The notes: generated from the sequence alone by a model not told the origin. A stretch of DNA of 64,000 bases from Burkholderia pyrrocinia (GCF_003330765.1 NZ_CP024902.1:1922001-1986000), one strand, 5' to 3'; positions 8,635-19,121 are shown, numbered from the stretch's first letter. Numbers and translations are program-made.

Positions 8635-9801
8635 ATGCAGTTCGACCTGACCGACGACCAGCGCGCGATCGAAAGCGCGATCGAGAAAATCTGCGAGCGC
8701 TTCGGCGACGACTACTGGCTCGAACGCGATCGCGCGGGCGGGTTTCCGGCCGATTTCCACGCGGCACTCGCCGAGGCCGGCTGGCTCGGCATCGCAATGG
8801 ACCCGGCCCACGGCGGCGGCGGGCTCGGGATGACCGAGGCCGCACTGATGATGCGCACGATCAGCGCGTCGGGCGCCGGCCTGTCCGGCGCGTCGGCCGT
8901 CCACATGAACATCTTCGGGCTGAACCCGGTGCAGGTGTTCGGCAACGACGCGCAGAAGGCGCGCTTCCTGCCGCCGCTGATCGCCGGGCGCGACAAGGCG
9001 TGCTTTGCGGTAACCGAGCCCGACGCGGGCCTCGACACCACGCACCTGACCACGCAGGCGCGCCGCGACGGCGACCACTACGTGGTGAGCGGGCGCAAGA
9101 TCTGGATCTCGACTGCGCAGGTCGCGAACAAGATGCTGATCATCGCGCGCACGACGCCGCTCGACCAGGTCGCGAAGCCGACCGATGGGCTGAGCCTGTT
9201 CTATACCGACCTCGACCGCTCGTGCGTCGAGGTGCGTGAGATCGAGAAGATGGGCCGCAAGGCCGTCGATTCGAACATGCTGTTCATCGACAACCTGCGC
9301 GTGCCGTGCGACGACCTGATCGGCAACGAGGGCGACGGCTTCCGGTACCTGCTGCACGGGCTGAACCCCGAGCGGATCCTGATCGCCGCCGAGGCGATCG
9401 GGCTTGGGCAGGTCGCGCTGCGCCGCGCGACGCAGTATGCGAACGAGCGTGTCGTATTCGGTCGGCCGATCGGGCAGAACCAGTCGATCCAGCATCCGCT
9501 CGCGCAGGCCTGGATGCAGCTCGAGGCCGCGTGGCTGATGGTGATGAAGGCCGCGACCCGCTACGACGCGGGGCAGTCGTGCGGCGCGGAGGCGAACGCC
9601 GCGAAATACCTCGGCGCGGAAGCCGCGTTCCAGGCATGCCAGACGGCGATCGCGACGCACGGCGGGATGGGGTACGCGAAGGAATACCATGTCGAGCGCT
9701 ACCTGCGCGAGTGTATGATTCCGAGGCTCGCGCCCGTGAGTCCGCAACTGATCCTGTGCTACATCGCGGAGAAGGTGCTCGGGCTGCCGAAGTCGTACTG
9801 A
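8635..9801 (+). CDS. Acyl-CoA dehydrogenase
   Basis: A 388-residue FAD-dependent acyl-CoA dehydrogenase that introduces an alpha,beta double bond into an acyl-CoA and passes electrons to ETF. Family motifs are CFAVTEPDAGLDTT, YVVSGRKIWISTA, and the C-terminal HGGMGYAKEYHVERYLRE, which contains the expected catalytic Glu (in KEYH). Length is normal for short/medium-chain members. GGAGAG lies just before the ATG. With the CoA-transferase and permease upstream it suggests uptake, activation and oxidation of a short or branched acid. Confidence 0.95.
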   Translation: MQFDLTDDQRAIESAIEKICERFGDDYWLERDRAGGFPADFHAALAEAGWLGIAMDPAHGGGGLGMTEAALMMRTISASGAGLSGASAVHMNIFGLNPVQVFGNDAQKARFLPPLIAGRDKACFAVTEPDAGLDTTHLTTQARRDGDHYVVSGRKIWISTAQVANKMLIIARTTPLDQVAKPTDGLSLFYTDLDRSCVEVREIEKMGRKAVDSNMLFIDNLRVPCDDLIGNEGDGFRYLLHGLNPERILIAAEAIGLGQVALRRATQYANERVVFGRPIGQNQSIQHPLAQAWMQLEAAWLMVMKAATRYDAGQSCGAEANAAKYLGAEAAFQACQTAIATHGGMGYAKEYHVERYLRECMIPRLAPVSPQLILCYIAEKVLGLPKSY

Positions 9802-9854
9802 CGCGCGGCGGCCTGCCCGGCGCGCGGTTTCCCGTTTCGATTCAAACGCTCGCC

Positions 9855-10598
9855 ATGGACGTCAAACTCGTTGCCCGCACGCTCGACCTGTTCGAGCTGT
9901 TCGCCGCCGAACGGCGGCCGCTGCCGCTCACCGAACTCGCGCGCCTGCTCAATGTGCCGGCGTCGAGCTGCCTCGCGATGGCACGCACGCTCGTGAGCCG
10001 CGGTTACCTGTACGAAGTACGCAAGCGCGGCGGCTACTACCCGACGCGGCGCCTGCAGGCGATCGCCGCCGCGATCGACGCGACCGATCCCGTCGTCGAC
10101 ATCGTCCATCCGCATCTCGTCGCGCTGCGCGACGCGAGCCGCGAGACGGCCGTGCTCGGCAAGATCCAGGGCCTGTCGGTCACGTACCTCGACGTCGTCG
10201 AGTCCGAACAGGCGATCCGCTATACGCGCCAGCCGGGCGAACTGCGCCCGCTGCACGCGAACTCGATCGGCAAGGCGATCTTCGCGGAACTCGCCGGCGA
10301 TGCGCAGCAGGCGCTCGGCGCACAGTTGCCGTTCGAACGCTTCACCGACGCGACGGTGGTGGACCTGCCGGCGCTCGTCGTGCAAACCGCGCGGTTTCGC
10401 GAACTGGGCTGGGCCGAGAACTTCGGCGAGAGCGCGCCCGAGCTGTCGGCGCTCGCGGTCGCTCTGACGCTCGACGGCGACTGGTACGGGCTGTCGGTCG
10501 TCGGGCCGACCGAGCGGATTCGCCAGCATCGCGACACGCATGCGGCGCTGCTGGTCGACGCGAAGGCGCGGCTGCTGGCCGAGCACGCGCGCGGCTGA
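9855..10598 (+). CDS. IclR family transcriptional regulator
   Basis: A 247-residue regulator with an N-terminal winged helix (ELARLLNVPASSCLAMARTLVSRGYLYEV, residues about 22-52) and a C-terminal IclR ligand domain (RPLHANSIGKAIFAEL onwards). These proteins usually repress or activate neighbouring catabolic genes in response to a small acid. The ATG at 9855 matches the family N-terminus; the longer frame upstream is a shadow of the dehydrogenase gene. Its last codons lie in the first copy of a 7-bp tandem repeat. The palindrome at 5816-5831 is a candidate binding site. Confidence 0.93.
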   Translation: MDVKLVARTLDLFELFAAERRPLPLTELARLLNVPASSCLAMARTLVSRGYLYEVRKRGGYYPTRRLQAIAAAIDATDPVVDIVHPHLVALRDASRETAVLGKIQGLSVTYLDVVESEQAIRYTRQPGELRPLHANSIGKAIFAELAGDAQQALGAQLPFERFTDATVVDLPALVVQTARFRELGWAENFGESAPELSALAVALTLDGDWYGLSVVGPTERIRQHRDTHAALLVDAKARLLAEHARG

Positions 10599-10661
10599 CG
10601 GCTGACGGCTCACGGCTGACGGCTCACGGCTCACGGCTCACGGCTCACGGCTCACGGCTCA
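10592..10661. repeat. Ten-copy heptamer tandem repeat (CGGCTCA/CGGCTGA)
   Basis: Ten uninterrupted 7-bp units run from 10592 to 10661: copies 1, 2 and 4 are CGGCTGA and the others CGGCTCA. The array then ends in CGTCC. The first copy contains the Gly codon and TGA stop of the IclR gene, so copy-number change would not alter the protein. It is a likely VNTR, useful for strain typing. Confidence 0.95.
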
Positions 10662-10781
10662 CGTCCGCACGACATGCGTGGCCGGGCAGGGTTCAGCCGC
10701 CTTGGCGGGCCGTTCGCCGGCATCCTGTCATGCCGCGCCGGGAACGGCCCGCCGCCCGTCACGCGCGGGCGTACCTCTGCA

Positions 10782-12137
10782 TCACGACTTCACCCACACA
10801 CCACCGGCGCTGGGGTTGTCGCCCTGCGTCCACCATTTCGCGCAATACTTCGCACCCTGGTACATCACGCACGTGCCGCCCTGGTACGCGGTCGTGGCCG
10901 ACCACACGGGCGAGCCGCCGCCGACCGGCTTCCACACGGCGGCCTGGCCGGGCACGTCGCCCTGCGTCCACCATTGCGCCTGATAGGTCGTGCCCTGATA
11001 CGTCACCGTCGCGCCGGCCGTATAGACCTGGCCGGCCGCCCAGGGCGCGCCCGGCTGCGGCGTGCCGCCGTTCGAGCCGCCGCCGTAGTTCGGATCCTGC
11101 GTGACGCCGGTGCCCCACTTGCCGTCGAGGGTCTTGAAGATCGACGCGAACGCATACGGCTGCTGCACGATGCCCGAGCAGGTCGGCGACGCATACGCGC
11201 CGTTGTTCGGGCACGGCTGGTCGCGGCCGACCGACCAGTTGCCGAAGAACCCATAGCCGTTGTTGACCGCCGCGTTCAGCACGCTTTGCGCGTTCGCGAG
11301 CGTGAAGGTCTCGCCCTGCACGTCGTTCACGCCGATCATCGGCGTGACGCCCACCATCTGCCAGAGCTGGGAATTGGTCTTCGGCTGGCCCGCCGACTTG
11401 AAGGCCGTGTCGAGCTGCGCATACAGCGCCTGCGCGGCGCTGATCGCGGCCGCGCCCATATCGATGTTCGCCGGGCCGTAGTCCATCGTCATCAGGTTCA
11501 CCGCATCGAACGCCGCGTGGTTCGCGATCGCCGCGTTGACGACGTTCGCGCCGTCCTGCGTGAGCCCGGTCGGCATCGTCGGCAGCGTCAGCGTGACGTG
11601 CAGCGGCTTGCCCTTCGCTGCATAGTCGGACTGCAGTTGCGCGATGGCCTGGAAGTTGCGCGCGACCGCGGCCGTGTCCTGCTGCGACGCGCCCTCGATG
11701 TCGAAGTCGACATGCGTGACGCCGTACGTGTCGATCACGGTCTGGTAGGCCGCCTTCAGCGCCGGAACCGTCGAGCATGCCTGCATCAGCGGCGTGCCGT
11801 TCGCGCCGCCGAACGATACGGCGACTTCGCCGCCTTTCGCGCGGTAGCTCGCGATCGACGTCGACAGCGTGGTGAGCAGGCCGCCGCTCGCGCCGTTGCC
11901 GATCGGCTGCACGCCGCCCCACGACGGCGCGCAGCCGCTGCCCGCGACCACGAACGCGAGCGTGAACTGCTGGATGCCTTGACGGACGCCGATCTGGTCG
12001 ACGAGCGGCGTCGGATAGAGCGTCACGTCGACATAGGGCGCATAGACGCCGGCGCCCTGGGACACACTCGCCATCGCGAGCAGACAACCCGCGGCAAGCG
12101 CACGCGGAATGAATCGCGGCAACACGTTGTTGTTCAT
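10782..12137 (-). CDS. Secreted GH18 chitinase with two C-terminal chitin-binding modules
   Basis: A 451-residue exported chitinase hydrolysing beta-1,4-GlcNAc polymers. A signal peptide (PRALAAGCLLAMASVSQGAG region, residues 11-30) precedes a GH18 barrel with the SFGG motif (108-111) and the catalytic DFDIE (D144, D146, E148). Two CBM5/12-like modules follow at about 356-400 and 405-451, each with an AWW/KWWTQGD-type core. The ATG at 12137 has GGAG upstream; longer in-frame sequence is non-conserved. It is monocistronic, with about 250 nt of 5' region in which no operator was recognised. Confidence 0.93.
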   Translation of the reverse strand: MNNNVLPRFIPRALAAGCLLAMASVSQGAGVYAPYVDVTLYPTPLVDQIGVRQGIQQFTLAFVVAGSGCAPSWGGVQPIGNGASGGLLTTLSTSIASYRAKGGEVAVSFGGANGTPLMQACSTVPALKAAYQTVIDTYGVTHVDFDIEGASQQDTAAVARNFQAIAQLQSDYAAKGKPLHVTLTLPTMPTGLTQDGANVVNAAIANHAAFDAVNLMTMDYGPANIDMGAAAISAAQALYAQLDTAFKSAGQPKTNSQLWQMVGVTPMIGVNDVQGETFTLANAQSVLNAAVNNGYGFFGNWSVGRDQPCPNNGAYASPTCSGIVQQPYAFASIFKTLDGKWGTGVTQDPNYGGGSNGGTPQPGAPWAAGQVYTAGATVTYQGTTYQAQWWTQGDVPGQAAVWKPVGGGSPVWSATTAYQGGTCVMYQGAKYCAKWWTQGDNPSAGGVWVKS

Positions 12138-12386
12138 TGCGTTCTCCAAGTGGAAGAGGGATACGCTGGCCCGCGTATCGCCACCGGGCGGACGACCGGG
12201 CATGTCCGGCCGGCGGCGTGCCCATCTTGGAGGATTCGCATCGAATAGTGAATGCTTAGGTGTTCTTTTCGTTATTTGATTCTCGATACGTAACGATCTT
12301 GCCGATTCGACACCGTTCCGCAACGCGTCGCGCGGGCGATTTTCCCGATCGACCGTGCGAAGCCCGATGTGCGTCGCTGACGTCAA

Positions 12387-13289
12387 TTACGCCGATGCAG
12401 GCTGCACCAGCGAGCGCGCGAGCGCGACAAAACGTTCGACGCACGCCGACGCAAACGGCTCGTTCCACGACACGATCTGCTCGACCGCACGCGTGCCGGC
12501 GAGCGGCACGTAGACGACGCCCGGACGCTGCAGCGTCGCCGTGAAACCCGGCACGATCGCGATGCCGCGTTCGGCGGCCACCAGCGACACGAGCGTCGTG
12601 ATCTGCGACGCGGTCGGTCCGACCCGCGGCGCGAATCCGGCTTGCGCGCACAGGTCGTCCAGCGCCGCGGTCAACGCCGAACCGTAACCGGGCGGAAAGG
12701 TCACGAAGGTTTCGTCCGCGAGTGCCGCGACGTCGACGCTCGCTCGGCCCGCGAGCGGATTCCCGGCCGGCACGGCCGCGACGAGCGGCTCACGCGACAC
12801 GACGAGCGACGCAACCGGTACGCCGGGTGCGCCGTCCCACGCCCAGCCGAAGCCGATGTCCATCGTGCCGTCCGCGATCTGCTGACGCTGACTGGCGGTC
12901 GCCGCTTCGCGGAACGCGAGTTCGACGTCGGGCATCGTGCGGCTCGCGACGCGGATGACGTCCGGGAACGTGTCGGACATCGGAATCGAGCTCGCATAGC
13001 CGATCACGATGCGTCCGGCGATGCCTTGCGCCATCTTGCGCGCGCTCGCCTCGGCCTCGGCGGCCGCGCTGACGACGTTGCGCGCATGCGCGAGGAACAG
13101 CGCGCCTTCCGGCGTCAGCCGCACGGCGCGCGTCGAACGCTCGAACAGCCGCACGCCGAGCTCGCTTTCCAGCGCGGCGATATGGCGCGTCAGCGGCGGC
13201 TGCGCGACGCGCAGGCGCAATGCCGCGCGGCCGAAGTGCAGTTCGTCGGCGACGACCACGAAATAGCGGAGGCGGCGCAAGTCGAGCAT
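12387..13289 (-). CDS. LysR family transcriptional regulator
   Basis: A 300-residue LysR regulator: N-terminal winged HTH (LRRLRYFVVVADELHFGRAALRLRVAQPPLTRHIAALESELGVRLFERS) and a periplasmic-binding-like effector domain. It is divergent from an MFS transporter gene with a 95-nt shared promoter region, the standard arrangement in which the LysR protein controls the divergent gene. The effector is not predictable. It lies upstream of the chitinase gene on the same strand, but the 250-nt gap argues against an operon. Confidence 0.94.
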   Translation of the reverse strand: MLDLRRLRYFVVVADELHFGRAALRLRVAQPPLTRHIAALESELGVRLFERSTRAVRLTPEGALFLAHARNVVSAAAEAEASARKMAQGIAGRIVIGYASSIPMSDTFPDVIRVASRTMPDVELAFREAATASQRQQIADGTMDIGFGWAWDGAPGVPVASLVVSREPLVAAVPAGNPLAGRASVDVAALADETFVTFPPGYGSALTAALDDLCAQAGFAPRVGPTASQITTLVSLVAAERGIAIVPGFTATLQRPGVVYVPLAGTRAVEQIVSWNEPFASACVERFVALARSLVQPASA

Positions 13290-13384
13290 TGTTGTCGTTC
13301 CGGTATCAATTTCGGTGAAAACGGTATTGGCGTGCGCGCGGCGCGCTCGTCAGACTGTCGACATCGTTGAACAAGGCAGCTCCG

Positions 13385-14587
13385 ATGAACGACAGGACCA
13401 CGCGCATCGCGTTCTTTCTCTGCGGCTTCGCCGCGTTTCTCAATCTCTATTCGACGCAGGGCATCCTGCACGAACTCGCGGCGGCCTTCGGCGTCAGCGC
13501 GGAGCGCGCGGGGCAGGGCGTGAGCGCGACCACGACGGCCGTCGCCATTATCGCGCCGTTCGTCGGCGTGCTGGCCGCGCGCATCGAGCGGCGCGCCGCG
13601 ATCGCGTGTGCGGCGGTGGCCGTCGCGCTGCCGGTCGTGTGGTCCGCGCATGCGGCCAGTTTCGCGTCGTTTCTCGGCGCGCGCTTTGCCGCCGGCCTGC
13701 TGATGCCGTTCGTCTTCGCGCTGTCGATCGCAACTATCGGCGAACGCTTCGATCGCGGCACGTCGGCCGAGATCAGCGCGCTGTTCGTCGCCGGCACGAC
13801 GCTCGGCGGTTTCGCGGGCCGCTTCGTGACCAACCTGCTGACGTCGATGTGGGGCTGGCGGCACGCGCTCGACGTCGTCGCGGCGCTGTGTCTCGTCACG
13901 GGTGTAGCGATTTACGCGAGCCTGCCGGCGTCCCGCGCGATCGTGCGGCGCACCGGCCACGATGCGGATGCGGGGCCGTCATGGCGAATCGTCACGCGCG
14001 GCCCGCTGCTGGCGTCGTTCGCGATCGGCGCGTGCGTGCTCGCGTCGCAGGTCGCGACGTTCACGTTCGTCGGCCTGCGGCTCGCGCGCGCGCCGTTCGG
14101 CTTCGGTACGGTCGAGATCGGCGCGATCTATGCGGTGTTTCTGGTGGCGGTCGTCGTCACGCCGCTCGCGGGGCGCGTCGCGCGGCATCGCGGCCCGCGC
14201 GCACCGGGGCTCGCCGCGGCCGCGCTCGCGATCGGCGGGGCGCTGCTGACGCTGTCGAACAGCGTGCCGGCGATTCTGGCCGGCCTCGCGCTCAGCTCGA
14301 CTGCCGTGTTCGTCGAACAGGCGTCGGCCAACACGTTCATCTCGCAGGCGGCATCGACGGCGCGCTCGACGGCGATCGGCATCTACCTGTCCTGCTATTA
14401 CTTCGGCGGCAGTCTCGGCTCGATCCTGCCGGTGCCCGGCTGGCATCGGTGGGGATGGGCCGGCTGCGTCGCGTTCGTGGTCGTTGCGCAGGCAATCGTC
14501 GGCGTGCTCGTGTACCGGTTCTGGCGAACCGGCAGCGCGGCCGGCACGGAGCCTACCGACGCGCGCGGCGTCAGGCTCACGCGGTAA
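13385..14587 (+). CDS. MFS transporter (YnfM/YnhG-like)
   Basis: A 400-residue inner-membrane major facilitator with 12 predicted hydrophobic segments, starting FFLCGFAAFLNLYSTQGILHELAAAFGVS, a pattern of the YnfM-type subfamily of putative drug or metabolite exporters. The ATG at 13385 is taken; an in-frame ATG six codons upstream is equally possible. It is divergent from the LysR gene, probably its regulator. The stop is 7 nt from the convergent cbiG-cobJ stop. Confidence 0.9.
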   Translation: MNDRTTRIAFFLCGFAAFLNLYSTQGILHELAAAFGVSAERAGQGVSATTTAVAIIAPFVGVLAARIERRAAIACAAVAVALPVVWSAHAASFASFLGARFAAGLLMPFVFALSIATIGERFDRGTSAEISALFVAGTTLGGFAGRFVTNLLTSMWGWRHALDVVAALCLVTGVAIYASLPASRAIVRRTGHDADAGPSWRIVTRGPLLASFAIGACVLASQVATFTFVGLRLARAPFGFGTVEIGAIYAVFLVAVVVTPLAGRVARHRGPRAPGLAAAALAIGGALLTLSNSVPAILAGLALSSTAVFVEQASANTFISQAASTARSTAIGIYLSCYYFGGSLGSILPVPGWHRWGWAGCVAFVVVAQAIVGVLVYRFWRTGSAAGTEPTDARGVRLTR

Positions 14588-14593
14588 CCGGAT

Positions 14594-16303
14594 TCAGCGA
14601 TACCAGCGCGGCGTGTAGACCCACTCGCGCCCGTTGCCGATCGCGAAGCGCCGTGTCGTCGACGAGCCGACGATCACCATCGTGCGCATGTCGACCTGAT
14701 CGCTGCGCAGCGCGCCGAGCGTCGTCGTCGCGAGCGTCGCGCCCGGCCGGCCGATGTCGCGGCCGAGCACGACCACCGTATCGGCCGCGCGGTGCGCGCG
14801 CACGACATCGAGCGCACGGTCGAGTTGCCACGGCCGCGCGCGCGAGATCGGGTTGTAGAACGCCATCACGAGATCGGCTTGCGCCGCATGCCGCAGGCGC
14901 GTCTCGATCACGTCCCACGGCTTCAGGTTGTCCGACAGCGAGATCGCGCAGAAGTCATGGCCGAGCGGCGCGCCAGCCTGCGCGGCCGTCGCGAGCGACG
15001 CCGATACGCCGGGCTCCACGCGCAGGTCGACCGAGGCCCATTGCGGGTCGCGAGATTCGTCGAGCGCTTCGAGCACGGCCGCGGCCATCGCGAACACGCC
15101 CGGGTCGCCCGACGAGACGACCGCGACTCGCCGGCCCTCGGCCGCGAGTTCGAACGCATGGCGCGCGCGCTGCATCTCCTCGCGATTGTCGGTGCCGTGC
15201 ACGCGCTGGTTGTCGCGGAACGGGCCGGCCATGTTCACGTAGGTCGTGTAGCCGAGGATGTCGGTGGCTTCCGCGAGCGCGGCGCGCGCGGCCGGCGTGA
15301 GCCACGTGGCGGCGCCCGGGCCGAGGCCGAGCACCGTCAGGCGGCCGCGCGCACGGCCGAGCGTGGCAGGATCGACCGGATGCGACGCGACCGCGCACGC
15401 GAGGCCGTTCGACGCAGCGCGCAGCGTGTGCGCGACGCGCAACGCGCGGCCGAGCAGCGTGGCCGCATCGGTGTGCGCGTGGCTGTCGACATCGACGAAG
15501 CGCAGCGGCACGTCGAGCGTTTGCGCCGCTTCCTCCAGCGCGGTTTCGCCGATCGCCGATGCCGGCGCGACGATGGCCGCGAGCGCCAGCCGCGCGAGAC
15601 CTTGCGCGTCGAGCGCTGCGTCGATGCGCGCGGCAAGCGCTTCGTGCGCGTGCACGACCTGCGCGTCGACGCCGACCACCACGCAGCGCGGATGGATCAC
15701 CAGTTCGTCGCGCGTACCGCGCCACGCATCGGGGGTTACGCGGATCGCATGCGCGGCCGCATCGTCGCGCGGCAGCGCGACATCGTCGAGCCATGGCGCC
15801 GCGCCGTCGACGCGGGTCGACGCGCCCGCGAGCAGGTCGGACACGAAGCGCTTGCCCTGCGCGAGATCGGCGAGCGCATAACCTTCGGGCGGATTGAGCA
15901 CGCATGCGCCGAAGCGCAGTTCACCGCTCGTCGTGATCGCCGGCGCAACGCCGAGCCATTCGGCAAGCTCGCGCGCGATCGCATTGACGCCCGTCAGCCC
16001 GCCAAGCAGCGGCACGACGGCCGAGCCGTCTTCCGCGACCGCAAGCACCGGCGGCTCGACGCCCTTGTCGGCCAGCGCGGGCGCGATGCAACGGATCACG
16101 ATGCCGGCCGCGCACAGCGCGACGATCGGCAGGCCGCGCGCGTAGAGTTCGCGCAGGTGCGTGCCGAGTTCGTCGAACGGCACGTCGGCATCGACGCGCG
16201 ACGCGAGCCCGTGCACGCGGGCGCCCGGATAGCGCGCCTGGATGCGCCGCGCGGTGTCGAGCGCGCCCGCGCCGAGAATCACGATCGCGGGCGGAGTCGT
16301 CAT
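14594..16303 (-). CDS. cobJ: CbiG-CobJ fusion: cobalt-precorrin-5A hydrolase / precorrin-3B C17-methyltransferase
   Basis: A 569-residue fusion. Residues about 1-250 match CbiG ([23 protein letters not shown], then the conserved [15 protein letters not shown], and a CobE/CbiG C-domain around [16 protein letters not shown]). Residues about 330-569 form a CobJ SAM methyltransferase ([61 protein letters not shown]). CobJ methylates C17 with ring contraction; CbiG opens the resulting lactone in the cobalt-first route. The ATG at 16303 overlaps the cobI stop (ATGA) and is preferred over the ATG three codons upstream. Confidence 0.93.
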   Translation of the reverse strand: MTTPPAIVILGAGALDTARRIQARYPGARVHGLASRVDADVPFDELGTHLRELYARGLPIVALCAAGIVIRCIAPALADKGVEPPVLAVAEDGSAVVPLLGGLTGVNAIARELAEWLGVAPAITTSGELRFGACVLNPPEGYALADLAQGKRFVSDLLAGASTRVDGAAPWLDDVALPRDDAAAHAIRVTPDAWRGTRDELVIHPRCVVVGVDAQVVHAHEALAARIDAALDAQGLARLALAAIVAPASAIGETALEEAAQTLDVPLRFVDVDSHAHTDAATLLGRALRVAHTLRAASNGLACAVASHPVDPATLGRARGRLTVLGLGPGAATWLTPAARAALAEATDILGYTTYVNMAGPFRDNQRVHGTDNREEMQRARHAFELAAEGRRVAVVSSGDPGVFAMAAAVLEALDESRDPQWASVDLRVEPGVSASLATAAQAGAPLGHDFCAISLSDNLKPWDVIETRLRHAAQADLVMAFYNPISRARPWQLDRALDVVRAHRAADTVVVLGRDIGRPGATLATTTLGALRSDQVDMRTMVIVGSSTTRRFAIGNGREWVYTPRWYR

Positions 16304-17034
16304 CCTTGCCATTTTTCCCCCGGCACGACGAGCAGCGAGAAATACGGCGACGCCATCGGGTCGACTTCGTCGAGCGGCACGATGCGCTGGCTCGCCATCG
16401 TCGCGCGCTCGACGTACAGCGCGCGCTTGGCGAGCCCCAGTTCGTCGAGCACGCGCCGCACCTTGTCAAAGTTGCGGCCGAGCTTCATCACGACGGCCGC
16501 GTCGGCCTGCGCGAGCCGCGCGCGCAGTTCGTGCTCGGGCAGCACGCCCGACAGCACCGACAGGCTCTGGTTGCGATAGACCAGCGGCTGGCCGAGCACG
16601 GCCGTGCCGCCGAGCATCGCGCACACGCCCGGCACGACCTCGGTGTCGTAGCGCGGCGCGAGGCGGTCGTGCAGGTACATGTACGAGCCGTAGAAGAACG
16701 GGTCGCCTTCGCAGATCACCGCGACGTCGCGCCCCGCATCGAGGTGCGCCGCGACGATGTCGGCGGCCGTATCGTAGAAGTCGGCGATCACCGTCTCGTA
16801 GCAAAGCGGCGGCGGCAGTGCCTCGGTCGTCACCGGATAAACGAGCGGCAGTTGCGTCTGCCCGTCGAGCAGGTGCGCTTCGACGATGCCATACGCATTG
16901 CCTTTCTTGCCCTTCGCGACGAAATACGCGACCACGGGCGCGGCCTGCAGCACGCGCAGCGCCTTGATCGTCATCAGCTCAGGGTCGCCGGGGCCGACGC
17001 CGACCCCGAACAGGCGTCCGCGCGCGGTCGTCAT
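16300..17034 (-). CDS. cobI: Precorrin-2 C20-methyltransferase CobI
   Basis: A 244-residue SAM-dependent tetrapyrrole methylase converting precorrin-2 to precorrin-3A. Signatures are [22 protein letters not shown] at the N-terminus, [20 protein letters not shown] in the middle and [20 protein letters not shown]. The ATG at 17034 overlaps the cobH stop by 4 nt, and its own stop overlaps the cobJ start, so translation is coupled throughout the operon. Confidence 0.96.
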   Translation of the reverse strand: MTTARGRLFGVGVGPGDPELMTIKALRVLQAAPVVAYFVAKGKKGNAYGIVEAHLLDGQTQLPLVYPVTTEALPPPLCYETVIADFYDTAADIVAAHLDAGRDVAVICEGDPFFYGSYMYLHDRLAPRYDTEVVPGVCAMLGGTAVLGQPLVYRNQSLSVLSGVLPEHELRARLAQADAAVVMKLGRNFDKVRRVLDELGLAKRALYVERATMASQRIVPLDEVDPMASPYFSLLVVPGEKWQG

Positions 17035-17657
17035 TCGACCTCCGTCGCGAGTGCGTTGACCGCGGCGGCCGCCATCGCGCTGCCGCCGCGCCGGCCGAGC
17101 AGCGCGACGTACGGCACGCCGCGGCTGTCGGCATCGAGCATCGCCTTCGATTCGGCCGCGCCGATGAAGCCGACCGGGAACCCGAGGATCAGCGCGGGGC
17201 GCGGCGCGCCGGCGTCGATCATGTCGAGCAGATGGAACAGCGCGGTGGGCGCATTGCCGATCACGACGACGCTGCCCGCGAGATGCGGGCGCCACAGTTC
17301 GAGCGCGGCGGCCGAGCGCGTGTTGCCGAGATGCCGCGCGAGATCGGGCACCTCCGGCTCGCCGAGCGTGCAGATCACGCGGTTGGCCGCAGGCAGCCGC
17401 GCGCGCGTGATGCCTTCGGCGACCATCTTCGCGTCGCACAGGATCGGCGCACCGGCCGCGAGCGCCGTGCGGCCCGCCGCGCCGGCGCCGGCCGAGAAGC
17501 GCAGATCGTAGACGACGTCGACCATCCCGCATGCATGGATCACGCGCACCGCGAGTTTCTCGAGATCGGACGGAACCTGCGACAGGTCGGCCTCGGCGCG
17601 GATCGTCGCGAACGACTGGCGGTAGATTTCCTGCCCGTCGCGAATGTAGTCAAGCAT
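17031..17657 (-). CDS. cobH: Precorrin-8X methylmutase CobH
   Basis: A 208-residue methylmutase that moves the C11 methyl group to C12 to form hydrogenobyrinate. The motif [30 protein letters not shown] contains the catalytic His of the family, and [17 protein letters not shown] is characteristic. The ATG at 17657 overlaps the end of cobG by 8 nt. The family length is about 210, so the gene is complete. Confidence 0.96.
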   Translation of the reverse strand: MLDYIRDGQEIYRQSFATIRAEADLSQVPSDLEKLAVRVIHACGMVDVVYDLRFSAGAGAAGRTALAAGAPILCDAKMVAEGITRARLPAANRVICTLGEPEVPDLARHLGNTRSAAALELWRPHLAGSVVVIGNAPTALFHLLDMIDAGAPRPALILGFPVGFIGAAESKAMLDADSRGVPYVALLGRRGGSAMAAAAVNALATEVE

Positions 17658-19113
17658 CGGTGGTGTCCTGGCTGTGCCGCGCGTCCGTGAGTCGGGCCGC
17701 GGCCTGGTCAATCGTCAGATGGCGCGCGAGCGGGGCGCCGAGGCCCGCGGCGGCGTCGCGCCGGTAAAGGTCGTAGTGCGCGGGCGCAACCGCGACGAGC
17801 GTGTGCGTCGCGGGATGCGGCAGCGCGCAGTGGCGCTCGCAGCCGGTCAGGTGCACGTCGACCGGATGGCCGATGCGCGCGGCGAGGACGAGCGCGTCGT
17901 GTTTCGTGTCGGCGCGCGCTTTCGCGCAGCCCGCGCTGCCGCTGCACGCGACGAGCATCGCAAGCGGGTCGGACGACGCGCATACGAGGCCGAACGACGC
18001 GAGCGCATCGAGCATGGCCGGCGCGCGTTCGTGCAACACGCCGTGCATGAACATGCCTTGCCATGGCGTCATCGACAGCGTGCCGTTGCCGTCGGCGTCG
18101 GCCAGCGCGGCGAGCCGTTCCAGTTGCGTCGCGTCGAGCCGCCCGAGCGCGAATTGCGCGCCGACGCTGCAGCGCGCCGTGTCGAGCGACGGGCGCGCGC
18201 CGAAACGCAGCGCCGGGTCGGCGCGCATGCGCCGCCAGCCGGCCAGCGCCGGATCGGCCGCGAGCGGGAAGGGCAGGTAATGTTGCGCGCGTTCGAGCAA
18301 CGCGCATTCTCCGCAGGTGGCAAGCAATACCCGCATCCGCGTGACGTCGGCAGGCGCAAGATCGAGGAACGCGAGCAGCAGCGCGCGGACGAGCGCGACG
18401 CCCTGGTCGGGCGCCACATCGACCGACGCAGGCCGGTCGCCGTGCGCGACCGGCGGGCAGCCGGCCAGCCCGGCCGCGATGCGTACCGTGCCGTCGTCGC
18501 GACGCCAGGCAGCCAGCCAGATGTCGTGCGGATGATCGAGTGCCGCAACCGATTCGCCGCCGTCGAACTGGATAGAGAATTTCGGCGACAACTCGCCGCG
18601 GCGCGGCTCGCACGCCAGCATGTCGAGCAGCGGCATCGCGATCGCGCGGCTGTCGATGAGCGCGGCGGGGTCGTGGCCGACGAGCGGGCTGAGCATCACA
18701 TTGCGGACGTCGTCGCTCGCGGCGAGCGCGGCTGCGTCGGCGGTGGCGTCGATGCGTGGGCCGAGACCCGCGTCGAGCAACGCGCGCGTCAGCGCGTCGG
18801 CCGCGCCGTCGCGAATGCCGCGCAACTGGAGATTCGCGCGATTGGTCGCGTCGATCGCACCGGAACCGTAGGCCCGCGCGGCGGCGGCGATCGCGCGCGC
18901 CTGGCGCGCGTCGAGCCGGCCGCCCGGCAGCTTGACCCGGCACAGCCCGCCGTCGGCGGCCGCGACCACGCGCACGAGCCCCGGGCAGGCCGACGGGCGC
19001 ACGAAGGGCGACGCAGGAATCGAAACGGGGGCGGAACTCAACGGGATACCGGGACAGTGTCGGGCCGCGGCCAACGCATCGGTACACCCCGCCCGAAGCC
19101 GACTGGCACGCAC
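17650..19113 (-). CDS. cobG: Precorrin-3B synthase CobG
   Basis: The first gene of the riboswitch-controlled minus-strand operon, encoding an oxygen-using precorrin-3B synthase of the nitrite/sulfite-reductase fold. The late Cys pattern ACSGSAGC ... TGCERHC is the siroheme/[4Fe-4S] binding type of this fold, and the two half-repeats each have a ferredoxin-like domain. Length to the GTG at 19113 is 487. The first 30-40 residues are weakly supported, because this GTG lies right after the riboswitch without a clear Shine-Dalgarno; a start near 19043 is an alternative. CobG marks the aerobic B12 route. Confidence 0.88.
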   Translation of the reverse strand: MRASRLRAGCTDALAAARHCPGIPLSSAPVSIPASPFVRPSACPGLVRVVAAADGGLCRVKLPGGRLDARQARAIAAAARAYGSGAIDATNRANLQLRGIRDGAADALTRALLDAGLGPRIDATADAAALAASDDVRNVMLSPLVGHDPAALIDSRAIAMPLLDMLACEPRRGELSPKFSIQFDGGESVAALDHPHDIWLAAWRRDDGTVRIAAGLAGCPPVAHGDRPASVDVAPDQGVALVRALLLAFLDLAPADVTRMRVLLATCGECALLERAQHYLPFPLAADPALAGWRRMRADPALRFGARPSLDTARCSVGAQFALGRLDATQLERLAALADADGNGTLSMTPWQGMFMHGVLHERAPAMLDALASFGLVCASSDPLAMLVACSGSAGCAKARADTKHDALVLAARIGHPVDVHLTGCERHCALPHPATHTLVAVAPAHYDLYRRDAAAGLGAPLARHLTIDQAAARLTDARHSQDTTDA

Positions 19114-19121
19114 GCACTTTC

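Noticed and set aside
5816..8650. 944-codon ORF covering CoA-transferase and transporter region
   Set aside because: Only the first part (from 5927) is protein-like; after the C9 run it is Arg-rich shadow sequence over the transporter, which is clearly coded in another frame.
10592..10661. CRISPR-like repeat array
   Set aside because: Units are 7 bp and directly adjacent with no spacers; it is a simple tandem repeat.
12138..12386. N-terminal extension of the chitinase
   Set aside because: The in-frame upstream codons are non-conserved and precede the ribosome binding site and signal peptide; treated as a 5' regulatory region.
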